Source of the DNA: Neostapfia colusana
Taxonomy: Eukaryota; Streptophyta; Magnoliopsida; Poales; Poaceae
DNA length: 64,000 nt
Direction of reading: 5' to 3'
Assembly (NCBI GenBank): GCA_030760725.1
Contig: JASWHV010000012.1
Span: forward strand, 43,679,652 to 43,743,651
Shown here: in pieces, positions 1 through 10,405 of the stretch
Numbering within the stretch: position 1 is the first letter of the stretch
Layout of the letters: every line of letters starts with the position of its first letter
Program-made: the position numbers and the translations under genes
Notes under the pieces: model-generated
Told to the model about the DNA's origin: nothing
Seen by the model: the letters and a program-made list of their open reading frames with translations, nothing else
Databases searched by the model: none

Positions 1-1605
1 GGTTTGGAGGGGAAGAAGGCGCCGAGGGTGAGGGGTTTCCTTCCCCCATAGGACAGAGGTGACTACTTCTACGGTTCCACTTACAGCGGGAGCAGACGCA
101 CTAGCTGTTAAGTGCGTGTCCGGAGTTGCGGGACAGGGTTGTTAGTTTGTAGCGTAGAAAGGTAAATTTTTCTACAATGCACAAAATTATTAAAATCACT
201 TTTTCAATTTAACTTACTTAATTTACCATTGTAGTCTCATTCGGACTATGAGTCCGAGGTCAGAACGGCACCTCAGGAGACGGGTACGCAGCGCAGCGTG
301 CCCTCGGAGAGCGAGCCCTCTGGCAGCCAGCCCGAGGGCAGTCTGCCCAGCGAGCCTGAGGGCACTCAGCCCGAGAACACGTCCGGTGACCAGCCTTCTG
401 GGTCACCAGATGTGGTGCCGCAGCGGGGGAGACGTACGAGGAGGAGTAACTTTGTTGGTCCTCCACTGATTCCTAGAGAGCCGGTAATTATTCGTCCGGT
501 TAGAGACATGTAACGCATTAATAAAGTATTCATTTCTATTTGTTCTCAAAGACTATGATCTTACTAAATAACTTAACAAATGTCTTTTTAGTTCTTGGGA
601 GGACCTTTCGTACGATGGGCAGAAACACCACCGGACGGTGAACGGTTGCATCGGAAACTTAGTGCATCTGCACTACCCCGGTGCGATCGATGGACGTGCA
701 GCTATGTCATGGGACGACTACGCGCACGTTCCTCACGAGGAGAACGACAACCTAGAGGGAGTTGTGTGGTCAGATTTTTGGGTAAGTAACTTTCATAAAT
801 ATTTGAAGTTTCAATTCTTTATGTTCCTTTAAATATTAATGTGCGTATGTCGAACTGTGTTGGCTTCCTACAGCTGAGGTACCGCCTTGAGGACCCGGCC
901 GAGCAGATGGATCACGCCCGCTCCGTGTTTGAAGTGAACGCTCGGAAGCTTGTTATGCAAATGCTTTCGAACGCTCGGAGTCAAGTATTTAACGACTACT
1001 TGAAGCTCCACGACCAGGAGGTTGGTTCGTTCAGAGACGCCTCCGACACGTACTTGAGGGAGGAGCAGTACACAGAGGTAAGTTGCATATTCTTTAAATT
1101 ATTCACTTTACTTTTGGTAAGTAACATCTAATGAACTACGCATGTGTGCAGGTTAGTGTCCCTTGGTTACAGGGACGAACTGAAGATTACCGAGCCCTTT
1201 GCAGGTATTGGGCTAGCGATGAGTTCATCGCTAAGTCCAAGAAGGCTCGAGATGCTATAGGGAGCTCGGGGAAGCACGGTATTGGCGTCCAGGGTTTCGT
1301 GCGGATGGCTAAATGGATGGTAAGGTTTTTTGGTGGTTTTTTAATATTCATAATGTAGTATTGTTCGTACTAACATATGTTCACAGGAAAAGGAGACCGG
1401 CGTGCGACCGAGGGCTACTGCGGTCTATAGGAGAGGCCACGCTAACCCTTCTCAGCCGGAGCAGTGCAGTCAGTACGAAGCGGAGCGCCTAGTAAGTTTC
1501 ATGACGTCGCAAATTAGTTGACACTATATATGTTGTTGAACTTACACAATTTCATCGTTTTCCAGACTAGGTATGGGCAAGAGGCTGTGAGGATACACGG
1601 TGAAG

Positions 1606-1610
1606 GGTTC
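1606..1610. repeat. Target-site duplication of solo LTR X1 (left copy)
   Basis: ggttc, repeated exactly at 4683-4687 on the other side of the solo LTR. Confidence 0.85.
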
Positions 1611-3800
1611 TGTGATGCCCTCAATTCTGTGGAAAACCACAGAACCGAGAACTAATGCATATGTGTGCCCAGGATGTTCATCACACATACACATATGTTC
1701 CACAAACTGAATTCAGAATATATATAACCACGAATAACAGAGTTTATTACAATATCTCATGAGTCTTGGACTCATGCTCACAGCAGAAGTCTTATTTCTA
1801 TGCAGCGGAAGTCTTCTAACTAATGCGGAAGCAATTCTAGGCAGCAGTGGCTTCATCTCTACTCCATCCCCCACAGGCAAGGTTGAGAACAGATCACACG
1901 CCTAATGCTCCACTTGGTCTTCATATAAATCTTCTCCTGCTGCTGATGATGAAATAATAATGCAAGTTTGAGTACAATGATGTACTCAGCAAGTGCGGGA
2001 AAATATGATATGTAGCTCATAACAAGGTAGGTATAAAAAGGCTCATTTGCAGAAAGCAAAGTTATTTATCAAAAACACGATAAAACAACAACTTATATTT
2101 AGGTGAATGTAATCCCAACATGTATTAAAATACCAATCATACCTCCGTTATGCTCATTACCTTCCAGGTCACAATCAATCAACCTCATTCTTGCTCACGA
2201 ATATCTCCTCGTATTCACTACCATCTCACGAATACCATCTCGTATTCGCTACCATTTCATCTTATAAACAACTTCGTCTCACACCGAGACCAACCTCGTT
2301 GCCATGACTCAACAGTCATGCAACCCATCTTGTCACCCGGACTCAACAATCCCAAAACCAAACCATAACCAAACCATCCAAAACCATAACTAATAACGAT
2401 ATCCAATAACTATCCCAATAACCATCCCAACTAATCATGGCAGATGGCCAGGCGCTCGTGACCGTAAGCTCGGCTATCATGATAGTTTTAAGAACTCTGC
2501 AGAGTTTGCACCTCTTTACCCACAATTTTGTGATTTCGTCACCCGTCGGCGACTGCAGAACCTCCATTATACCAGTACACAACCATCGGTGTATGGCCAA
2601 GAGATCACAAAATAGCCTTTACAAAGGGGTTACTAGATGTATGGACTCACTAAGGTTTCACCGGCAGGCTAGAATCTCCAATTCTCCCACCCACGGGCCC
2701 CCTCTTGTGCCATGCAGTTCCCGGGGCAGTCCTCACTCGACTCCCATTCCCCGCGCCTTCCACAGTCTATAACAATCTAGCAACTTACCTAATTACTCAG
2801 CTAAGCCGCACCCATACTTGGCCTTGTGGTGGCACTGTTATCCTGGCATGTGCATGCATGAACCGGTCCTTAGATCTACGGCAAGTAAACCATCATCTCA
2901 TGCTACCTCATTCACAAACCCAGTCTTTCCTAGATCTCCCTCCGATCCATGTCCATTAACAACATTAGTTTCTTATTATCATTACGAGTGCAGTTAGCTA
3001 GACACATCTATCTCGCTTCCCAATCCCATGGACTCAGCGAAGCATAAAAGTAAAAACCATACCCGACTCATAAACATCCCTAGCAACAAGGGTGGTTTAA
3101 CCAAAGCTAGTAAACTCCTATAAAAGGGTTTCCCATCATGTTTGACTCAGCACACACACCTTTTTGCAAAACAAAACAGTTTTTCCCAAAACATAGGATC
3201 AATATGGTCAAGGAGCACTTGCCTTGTTCTTGCGGTTCCGGTTGCTCTTGGATCTCGAAACCTTGTTGTTGCAGCTCGTCGTAGACAGCTTCCTGAGCTT
3301 ATCCTGATATATAGGATCACACACATACAAGATCCACAGCAATCAATATTATGCACAAACTTTTACTAGATGCGATGATGCATATGCATGTTGTCCTATA
3401 ATGCTGTTTAGTTTTATTAGGTCGGTTTGTACGTGTTCTTGCATGACTTTATGATGAACAGGGGTGTTCGGATCAGATGTGGACGTGGCGATGACCTTGT
3501 CTTTAGATCAACCAGATCAACAAGTGATCTGTCCACGAGAAAGCTTCTGTTCGAAAGGAATCGAAGAACAGATGCAAAGAAAACACAACGATGTCGTAAG
3601 GTGGTATTGGATACCTACCTTACATTCTTCTCTGTCTCGAGGTCCTTCTCTGATTAGACAGATCGTTGGGCTCTCTTCTGGCGATCTTCCTCGCTGATCT
3701 CCAGCGATGGCTTACTCGGTGAGTTGGGGCTAGGGCTCTAAGTCGTCGGCTCAGGAGTTGGAAAAGGAGTTCGTGGTTTCGGCCAGAGGTTCTGGGTTCT

Positions 3801-3807
3801 ATTTATA
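3801..3807 (-). promoter_or_regulatory. TATA box of solo LTR X1
   Basis: On the minus strand this reads tataaat, in the position where the related LTR at 55358 carries tataaata. It lies downstream (minus strand) of the GC-rich tandem repeats, as expected for the U3/R boundary. Promoter activity is inferred. Confidence 0.5.
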
Positions 3808-4009
3808 ATTGGGAGAAGAAGAGTCCTAATCTGATTAGACTTCGAATAAGAGTTCTATTCAGATTGTCGTTGAATCTTAACAACTTATATTTAGTCGATT
3901 TGGTGCGGTATCCTTGTGGAATTCAGGTCGGTTTCTCCTCTGTTCCGGTATTTCTACACGTACAGAATCTAAGAATCGTTCCAGAACTCGTTACCTCCTT
4001 GGTGCTGAG

Positions 4010-4530
4010 CTCCGGAAGCTCCACGTGTCCACCGGGGCCTGGTCTCCTCCTTTCTGGAGAGACGAGGTCCGGTTATGCTGCGTGTCAAGCGAGCAAGACC
4101 TCCCTCTCCTTCGGAGGTGGGCTCCGCGTGCGCCACGTATCCTGGCAGTCGGGACCTCCTCTCTTATTTGGAGGTGGCTCCGCGGACGCCACGTGTCAGT
4201 GCCGGACCTTCCCTCTCTCCGGAGGTAGCTCTGGTGGCGACATATGTTCAATAGAACCGGACCTCTCGGAGGTGAGCTCCGAGATCGACACGTATCCCGC
4301 GCGACTGGTCCTCTGATTTCCGTGGTGACTAGCTCCGAAGGTGACATGTGTCCTGCGGAAATGCCTTCGCTTCTTCCGCAGAGGCTAGCTCTGGGACAAC
4401 ACGTTTCTTCACAGGGTCGGACCTCCCCCCCTTTTGCGGAGATGAGCCCCGAACCTGCCACGTAGCCAGTTTAGCGGCGGACCTCTTCCCACTTCGCAGG
4501 AATGAGCTCCAAACACGCCACGTGGCCAGC
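4010..4530. repeat. GC-rich minisatellite, about 10 degenerate units of roughly 50-60 bp
   Basis: The core ccacgtgtc or a variant recurs near 4018, 4079, 4131, 4188, 4236, 4283, 4341, 4397, 4456 and 4515. Each is preceded by a ggacctcc...ggaggtgagctcc block that can fold on itself. Several units contain the palindrome CACGTG (G-box core). It lies in the U3 part of solo LTR X1, upstream of the TATA box in transcription sense. The related LTR X2 has a different tandem repeat here and the RLG-1 LTRs have none. Confidence 0.75.
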
Positions 4531-5624
4531 GAGCCGTAGAAGTTGTCTTCGGCGCTCTCTGTGAACTGGATTCGGCTCCTATTGGCTATCTTTTTGATAT
4601 TTTCCCTGTTCCTACTTCTCTTAAAATGTTTTCTCTTCATAAAACATGAATATATGCTGAAACCAGAAATGAGGGTGTCACAGGTTCGATTGGGAAAACT
4701 CCCCCAACATCGACCCTCAAGCCGCGTATGCAAGCGGAGGTGGAAAAGGACACAGAAGATGAATTCATTTACTTTTATTGTTTTCAATTCAAGATTATTT
4801 GATTTTACTTTCAATTGATTCGTTTTTTGTAGGCTCACCATATTCTCTGGAGTCGTCGACTCCAGGGAGGCACGCCCTGCGAGAGGTGGCTCCTCGTAGT
4901 CTTCGGCTGCTGGCGCAGGCTCCTCTAGCCGCCGTGTCACCGAGAGAGATCTCGAGGTGATGGCGCTTCGGGAGAGCTTGGCCCGGCAGGAGGAGGCCTT
5001 GGCGAGGGAGCGAGAGAACAATAGGGCCGCCATGGCGTACCATGCGTCCTATATGGCACAGATGCAAGCGGCAATAGAAGTAAGAAACTAACAATTGTAC
5101 TTTAATTACATTGCATTACAATAAAATGTAAATTGTAATGTTTGAAATGGCAGGCGCTAGCTCGACAGCAAGGGCAACAAATCCAGATACCGTTGTGGCA
5201 GCCACCGCCGTTCGTGCTGCAGCCGACGCCACCATAGGAGCAGTTTCCTGGAGTACATGTACAAAAAGGAAGTTACATTAAGTTCAACTAAACAATTGAA
5301 TACAAAAACAACGTTGTAAACTTATACATATGTCACCGTATTTCGCAGGGATCAGGGACGGAGGCTCACACTCCATCACCGTGGCTACGGGCGACAGGCT
5401 CGCCGCGGCAGGATGACTTCTTCGCCCCCGGAGGTAGTGGAGGGGCTAGTAATGAATAGATTTGTGAATTTGTTTTTGATTGTGGATGTCAAACGTCGTA
5501 AAATGGATGTGTACTATTGCACTTTGTGATTGTGGATGTGGATGTGTATCTGTTCTGTGATTGCCTGTGTAGCTGGCCATCGAGCCAGGTTAGCCATTTT
5601 CTTTTTTTTTTAATGGAAAACCTT

Positions 5625-6020
5625 ATATGTGACGACCTATATGATTTATATATGACGGTATCTATATAGGGACGTCGTATATAAGCCTAAATAATATACG
5701 ACGGCTAGGCCAAGACCGTCCTATATAAGACTAAAAAATATATGACGGCTAGGCCTAGACCGTCGTATATAAGGCCTTATATACGACAGCCAGGGCCCAG
5801 GACCATCGTATATAAAGGCCCAGCCCGCTGGCCCTCCTCTACGAAAGTGGCCGTCGTATATAAGGTCTTATATACGACGGTGTCGTCGCATATAAGGTTA
5901 TATATGACTAGGTATATACCACGGCCACAAACCGTCGTATATAACTTCCAGCCGTCGTATATAGATTATATACGACGGCTTCTGACTTATATAAGATGGT
6001 TTTGGCCGTCGTATGCTTAC
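5625..6020. repeat. CACTA subterminal repeats
   Basis: A run of about 15 copies of a gtcgtatata / tatacgac motif in both orientations. Three long palindromes stand out: 5762-5787 is perfectly self-complementary over 26 bp; 5851-5864 pairs with 5867-5880 (14-bp arms, 2-bp loop); 5950-5963 pairs with 5967-5980 (14-bp arms, 3-bp loop). Subterminal repeats of this kind are the known binding sites for the DNA-binding transposition protein in CACTA elements. Confidence 0.85.
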
Positions 6021-6035
6021 GGGAATCCTGTAGTG
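6021..6035 (-). repeat. CACTA 3' terminal inverted repeat
   Basis: gggaatcctgtagtg; on the minus strand it reads inward from CACTACAGG. The matching 5' terminal repeat would lie before position 1. The next bases, tat, are the likely target duplication. Confidence 0.88.
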
Positions 6036-6735
6036 TATAGAAGCATCTTGAGCAGTATTGGAAAGTTACAGTTTGAATCTAAGTAGGAGTAGGAGTCCTA
6101 GTTTGAATTGGGTTGGTCTTAGCGCTGGTTATATAAGCAAGGGAGGCCAAGGCTCGTGGTGTGCACGACTTTGGGTTGTTCCTCTTATGTTTTGATCAAT
6201 AAAATTCATAATTTAGAGTAGCTTTTGTGCCTTGTTCGTCCGACTTGTTTTGTCAAGTCTTTCTCGTCGAGTTTCTGGACAGCACGACAGTGCTTCGGTG
6301 TTTTGATCATAACTCAAGTTCTACAGATCCAATTGACGTGATTCTTTTTGAGTTGTCTTTACAACTTGATTATTTATCATTTGTGAAAATTTCACGGTCA
6401 TTGGATTTGTATTTTCTGATATACACGATTTTATTTGCAGTGTTACAGATCTGGTTTTTACTCGAGTAGAATTGATTGACCCTCGTTTGATCTTTCAATC
6501 ATAACTTGAGATATTTTTGACGGATTTCCAAGATTCTTGTTGTCGTGTCTTTGTGACTTGATTCTATATAGTATATACCACTTTTGTCACGGTTGAACAT
6601 ATTTATATCAGTCGCATACATGGTTTCTTTAACAGATCGTTTTCTGCCGAGGGTTTTTTTTGCTGCTTCCCCTAAAAAGTTTAAATCTACCATTCACCCC
6701 CTCTGGTAGCTTTTCACGTGCTCTTCGATTCTACA
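6036..6735 (+). repeat. RLC-1 5' LTR, right-hand 700 bp
   Basis: Aligns base for base in length with 13408-14107 of the 3' LTR, with scattered substitutions. It keeps the TATA box and the AATAAA signal. The missing left part should match 12612-13407 and lie just upstream of the CACTA 5' end. Confidence 0.9.
6130..6136 (+). promoter_or_regulatory. RLC-1 5' LTR TATA box
   Basis: tatataa, followed 63 bp later by AATAAA at 6199-6204. The same pair occurs in the 3' LTR at 13502-13508 and 13570-13575. The CACTA element ends about 95 bp upstream, so the core promoter survives but its upstream U3 does not. Confidence 0.65.
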
Positions 6736-6737
6736 AT

Positions 6738-6750
6738 TGGTATAAGAGCC
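6738..6750 (+). other. RLC-1 primer binding site (initiator tRNA-Met type)
   Basis: tggtataagagcc lies 2 bp after the LTR end. It differs at one base from TGGTATCAGAGCC, the usual plant initiator tRNA-Met complement. Confidence 0.8.
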
Positions 6751-6796
6751 CCGGTGCTCTAATCTTTGTAATTTTCACGTGTTTTGACTAATCATC

Positions 6797-9058
6797 ATGA
6801 AGAAATACTCTACAAAACCTTGTGTATTCAGTGGCATTGACTTTCAGGTTTGGAAGGCACGTATGGAGGCTTTCATCCAGGCTCCAGGCTTCGCAATATG
6901 GGAAAAGGTGTACAAGTCTTATGACGTGCCGCCAAACGATAAAGTCACAGCTACGAACATTAGAGATGTCGACAACAATAACAAAGCATGGAACTTGATC
7001 ATACAAGGATCAACTCAAAGTGACTTCAACCGTGTTGCACACCTCCGATCTGCATACAATGTGTGGAAAGCACTTTGTGACTACCACGAAATATCCAAAA
7101 CGATCAAGGAGGTAAGACAAGATATGTTCAAGAAATAATACATGCGCTTCGAGATGCAATTGGTGAGGCAATCGATGACCTCTTTGCTCGCTTCAATAAA
7201 ATTCTCAGCAACTTGCATAGTGTCAACGTTAATTTTTCAGATGCTGAAAATTCTAGAAAATTACTAAGTGCATTAGACATGTCAATTTGGGAGATGAAAG
7301 TTACATCTATTTGTGAATCTACTGTCATGAGCACACTTACATTAGATGTGCTATATTCTAAGTTAAAAACTCATGAAATTGACATAATATCACGTAAGAA
7401 CCCCAACAATCTCCTGTATTTATTTCACAACGTGACATGCCTAGCTCTAGTCAATATTCATCTTGTGGTACACTTTCTTTGTTGTCCTCTCTAACACTTG
7501 AACAGATTGAAGAGTTTCTAGAGGAAGATCTTGCACTCATCTCTACTCGGTTCCCAAAAACATTGCAAAATGTGAGAAGTAGAAGGAGAAGAAGTGTTGG
7601 ACCTCAACGATGCTTCGAATGTGGTAAGACAGGACATTTTCGTACAGATTGCCCTAACCTTTTAGGTCCTACTTCCCGTAATGAAAAGCAAACTAGGACG
7701 AAACACACCTCTGCAAACGATAAGAAAAAGAAGAAGGGTTTTATAGGACGCCAATTGGTAAATAATTTTATCTCCGCACTTCAAGAACTTGGCTCGAGCG
7801 ATGTGGACATCGGAAGTGACGAAGATGATTTGGCAAACTTATGCTTCATGGCGGGCAAGTCAAGTTCAAGTATGGAGGAGCAGAACACAACAGTGACAAT
7901 GAGGAGGTATGTCCTACTTGCAAATAAATGTGTGATGCTATTTCTCGTGCCACTGTTATAGTTAAGAAAAAGGACAAAAGCTTAGGGACAATGCTTTTAA
8001 AATTGAGTCACTAGAATCTGAAATTAATCATTTGAAATCTTTGATTTCTAGTGATGATTCTTGTTCCTCATGTGATTTAATATATGAACAATTGTCCTCT
8101 CTAAGAAGTACACATACCTCCACACTTGATAAACTTGAGTCAGAGATTGAAAAGAATAGAGAGCTTGCTGCACTTAATGATAAAAACTTGGAAGATGCTT
8201 GTTGTTCTATAATTGATTTACATTGTTTTACTTGTGATGATCTTAATAAGAAACTACAAGATGCTATGAATAAAATTTCTATATTGAACAATGCTTTACG
8301 TTCTCATGAAGTTAAGTATTGTTCCAATTGCAAACTAAAAGGTAAAACTTAATGTCAAAACTGACTAGACTTGTCTAAGAAACTTGATGACATGAATAGG
8401 ACACTAGAGCGGTTTTATAATGGAAATAAGAATCTGAACTTGCTGTTGAATTCTTCTAAATCTTGCAATGATAAAATTTGTTGGTTTTGATTCCCATGCT
8501 CATGCTAAAGCACATCCACCTAAAATTGTAAAGTCATTAGGAAGTGGTTTGATTAAAACAGTTCCTAAACAAAAGAAGTGGTTTTTAAATCTGCAGGAGT
8601 GTTGTCTCATTCAGTTTCAAATAAACATGTTGTCTGCTCATCTAGACATGAACATAAAGTTAAATTTCATTCAACCTACCGTGGTAGAGATGGTCATGTC
8701 ATAGATTTTTGTTATAGACTAGCTAAGCATCAGAAAAAGGAAAGAATGATTACTGGATCATATAACAATTGTGCAAAAACAGTGCTGAACCAAATGTTAG
8801 GAATATGCAACCTGCTGTAATGAGTCAAAAACATGCAAAGTTTGCTTCCGAACCTACTGTTTTTAGTGCTACTCATATAACACCTCATAGGTCAGTAGTT
8901 GGGTACAAAAATCCTCAAACTTTGGCTCATAAACCTGCTGTTTTATCTCAGCATTTGCGTGTTACTTCTGCTGGACGTCGTGTGACTCAGTACTGGATTC
9001 CTAAATGCCTTTTGACTAACCCCAGTATTGAGTCATCGACGTATTGTAATTCTATGTA
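6797..9058 (+). pseudogene. RLC-1 gag (capsid/nucleocapsid) remnant with long C-terminal extension
   Basis: Starts with an ATG at 6797; the first 113 codons carry the copia gag N-terminal signature (FSGIDFQVWKARM), ending at a stop at 7136. The reading continues in another frame from about 7141 (LRDAIGEAIDDLFARF) and in a third from 7437. The zinc knuckle CX2CX4HX4C (CFECGKTGHFRTDC) is at about 7612-7654. A lysine-rich stretch follows, then a coiled-coil-like region (8032-8352) and a second Cys/His-poor conserved patch near 8670-8730 (GRDGHVIDFCYRLAKH). The post-knuckle extension is typical of Sireviruses. At least four frame changes make it non-functional. Confidence 0.8.
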
Positions 9059-9084
9059 GGTTACACGCGTGAGGAAGGAGAACA

Positions 9085-10405
9085 TTTAGATTATGATTCA
9101 GGATGCTGACGCCACATGACCGGTAACAAAGAATGGTTCTCCTCCCTCTCTTTTATGTCACATATAGAAAATTTTACTTTTGCCGATAATTCTTCAACTC
9201 CTATAATTGCTAAGGGTTCGCTTAGATTAAATAATCACTACACTTTAAAAGATGTGGCACTTGTTAAAAATTTGAAATACAACTTGCTTTCTGTTTCACA
9301 ATTGCTAGATGAAAATCTGGAAATTATTTTCACTAAAAATTGTTGCAAGGTTGTAGATTCAAATAGTGAGCTCATTTTTAATATGTCTCGGTTTGGAAGA
9401 GTTTTTAAAGCTGATTTTGATATGTCATCCTCTTAGCATAGATGTCTAGTTGCTAATGATTCAAAAGACTTATATTTTTGGCATCGTAGACTTGGTCACG
9501 TAGGGTTTGATCATCTCACACGTGTTAGTGCTCTTGATCGCATACGTGGGCTGCCTAAGCTTAAAGGGGACAAAGAAATTATGTGCTCTTCTTGTAGACA
9601 TGCTAAGATAGTTGCAGTTTCACATGCTCCTCTCACAATGACCATGACAACTGAACTGTGTCAACTTTTGCACCTTGACACCGGAGGACCTTCACGTGTT
9701 CAATCCTTCGGAGCTAAATGGTATGTTCTTGTGATTGTTGATGACTATTCTAGATACTCTTAGGTTTATTTTATGGCATCTAAGAATGAAACTTTTAGTC
9801 ACTTTAGAACCTTATTTCTTAGATTATCAATTGATCACCCAAGATCTTTAAAAGCAATTAGAAGTGATAACGGAACCGAATTTAAAAATCAATCGTTTGA
9901 TCACTTTTATGCTGAAAATGGAATAGATCATCAATTTTCTTCACCATATGTACCTCAACAAAACGGTGTTGTAGAAATAAAGAACATAACCTTAGTTGAG
10001 ATGGCTAGGACTATGCTTGATGAATATCAAACTCTTAGAAAATTTTAGGCTGATGCAATTGCAACTGCTTGTTATGTCTCGAATCGTGTTCTCTTGCGTG
10101 CTAAGCTAGGTAAAACACCATGTGAACTTCGGTTTGGACATAGGCTTAGTGTCACACACTTTCGGGTCTTTGGTTGCAAATGCTTTGTTAAGAAACATAG
10201 TAATCTTGATAAATTTGAACCTAGATCCATTGATGGCATGTTTCTTGGTTACCCATCTCATACTAGAGGCTACCGTGTGCTTTTACATGACACTAACAAA
10301 ATTGTGGAGACTTGTGAGGTTTCTTTTGATAAAGCTAGCCCAGGTACTAGCTCTAATATTGCAGGACCAGACCCATATCCGCAGGGGGAGAGTATTTTCA
10401 TCTAA
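9085..10405 (+). pseudogene. RLC-1 protease and integrase region
   Basis: The copia protease active site is visible as DSGC followed by a stop (9107-9109) and RHMTG. Downstream is the conserved LLSVSQLLD segment, then the GAG-pre-integrase motif FWHRRLGHVGFDHL near 9475-9515 with the CSSC zinc pair. The integrase core follows with DDYSRYS, SDNGTEF and PQQNGVVE. Stops at 9761-9763 and 10046-10048 both replace an expected tryptophan (TGG to TAG). The part after 10094 matches the usual copia post-integrase region (RVFGCKCFV, GYPSHTRGYRV) and ends at a stop at 10403. Confidence 0.82.

Larger units (their letters stand above)
1611..4682 (-). mobile_element. Solo LTR X1 (Ty3/gypsy-type, related to RLG-1 LTRs)
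   Basis: The segment starts tgtgatgccc, ends gggtgtcaca and is flanked by perfect 5-bp repeats ggttc at 1606-1610 and 4683-4687. No PBS, purine tract or gag-pol lies inside, so it is a solo LTR left by LTR-LTR recombination. It matches the solo LTR at 55358-58252 in reverse complement over both ends and much of the middle, and shares a block with the RLG-1 LTRs. Orientation is assigned from the TATA box at 3801-3807 on the minus strand. It interrupts a CACTA exon; removing it with one ggttc copy leaves the exon frame open. Confidence 0.88.
235..5459 (+). pseudogene. CACTA-associated Transposase_24-like (Ptta/En/Spm) gene, multi-exon, disrupted
   Basis: Family known from plant CACTA elements, probably a DNA-binding or accessory transposition protein acting in the nucleus. 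Exons I can place with GT-AG borders: 235-509, 592-781, 874-1077, 1152-1319, 1387-1491, 1566 onward (interrupted by an LTR at 1611, resuming at 4688) to 4758, 4833-5079, 5154-5258 and 5349-5459. The first exon is rich in S, P, E and G. The core has the helical W-rich family signature (LREEQYTE, CRYWASDEF, KSKKARD), a C-terminal GGGKGHRR patch, then a coiled-coil-like segment (RQEEALARERENN) and a P/Q-rich tail. Damage: the LTR insertion, a donor changed from gt to at at 4759, and stops at 4897-4899 and 5235-5237. 1-161 may be an untranslated exon with donor gtaaat at 162; no convincing start codon is visible. Confidence 0.8.
1..6035 (+). mobile_element. CACTA (En/Spm-type) DNA transposon, 3' portion
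   Basis: The right end is the terminal motif ending cctgtagtg, the reverse complement of CACTACAGG, which defines the superfamily. It is preceded by about 400 bp of short direct and inverted subterminal repeats and by a multi-exon Transposase_24-like gene on the plus strand. The base after the terminus begins tat, matching the interrupted site in the copia LTR at 13408-13410, so the 3-bp target duplication is probably TAT. The left end lies outside the window. A 3.07-kb solo LTR (1611-4682) is inserted in the gene. The transposase proper (TNPD-like) is not seen; it may lie upstream or be absent. Confidence 0.9.

Noticed and set aside
4329..5033. 234-codon minus-strand ORF
   Set aside because: Antisense to the CACTA exons and spans the solo LTR border; no family motif.
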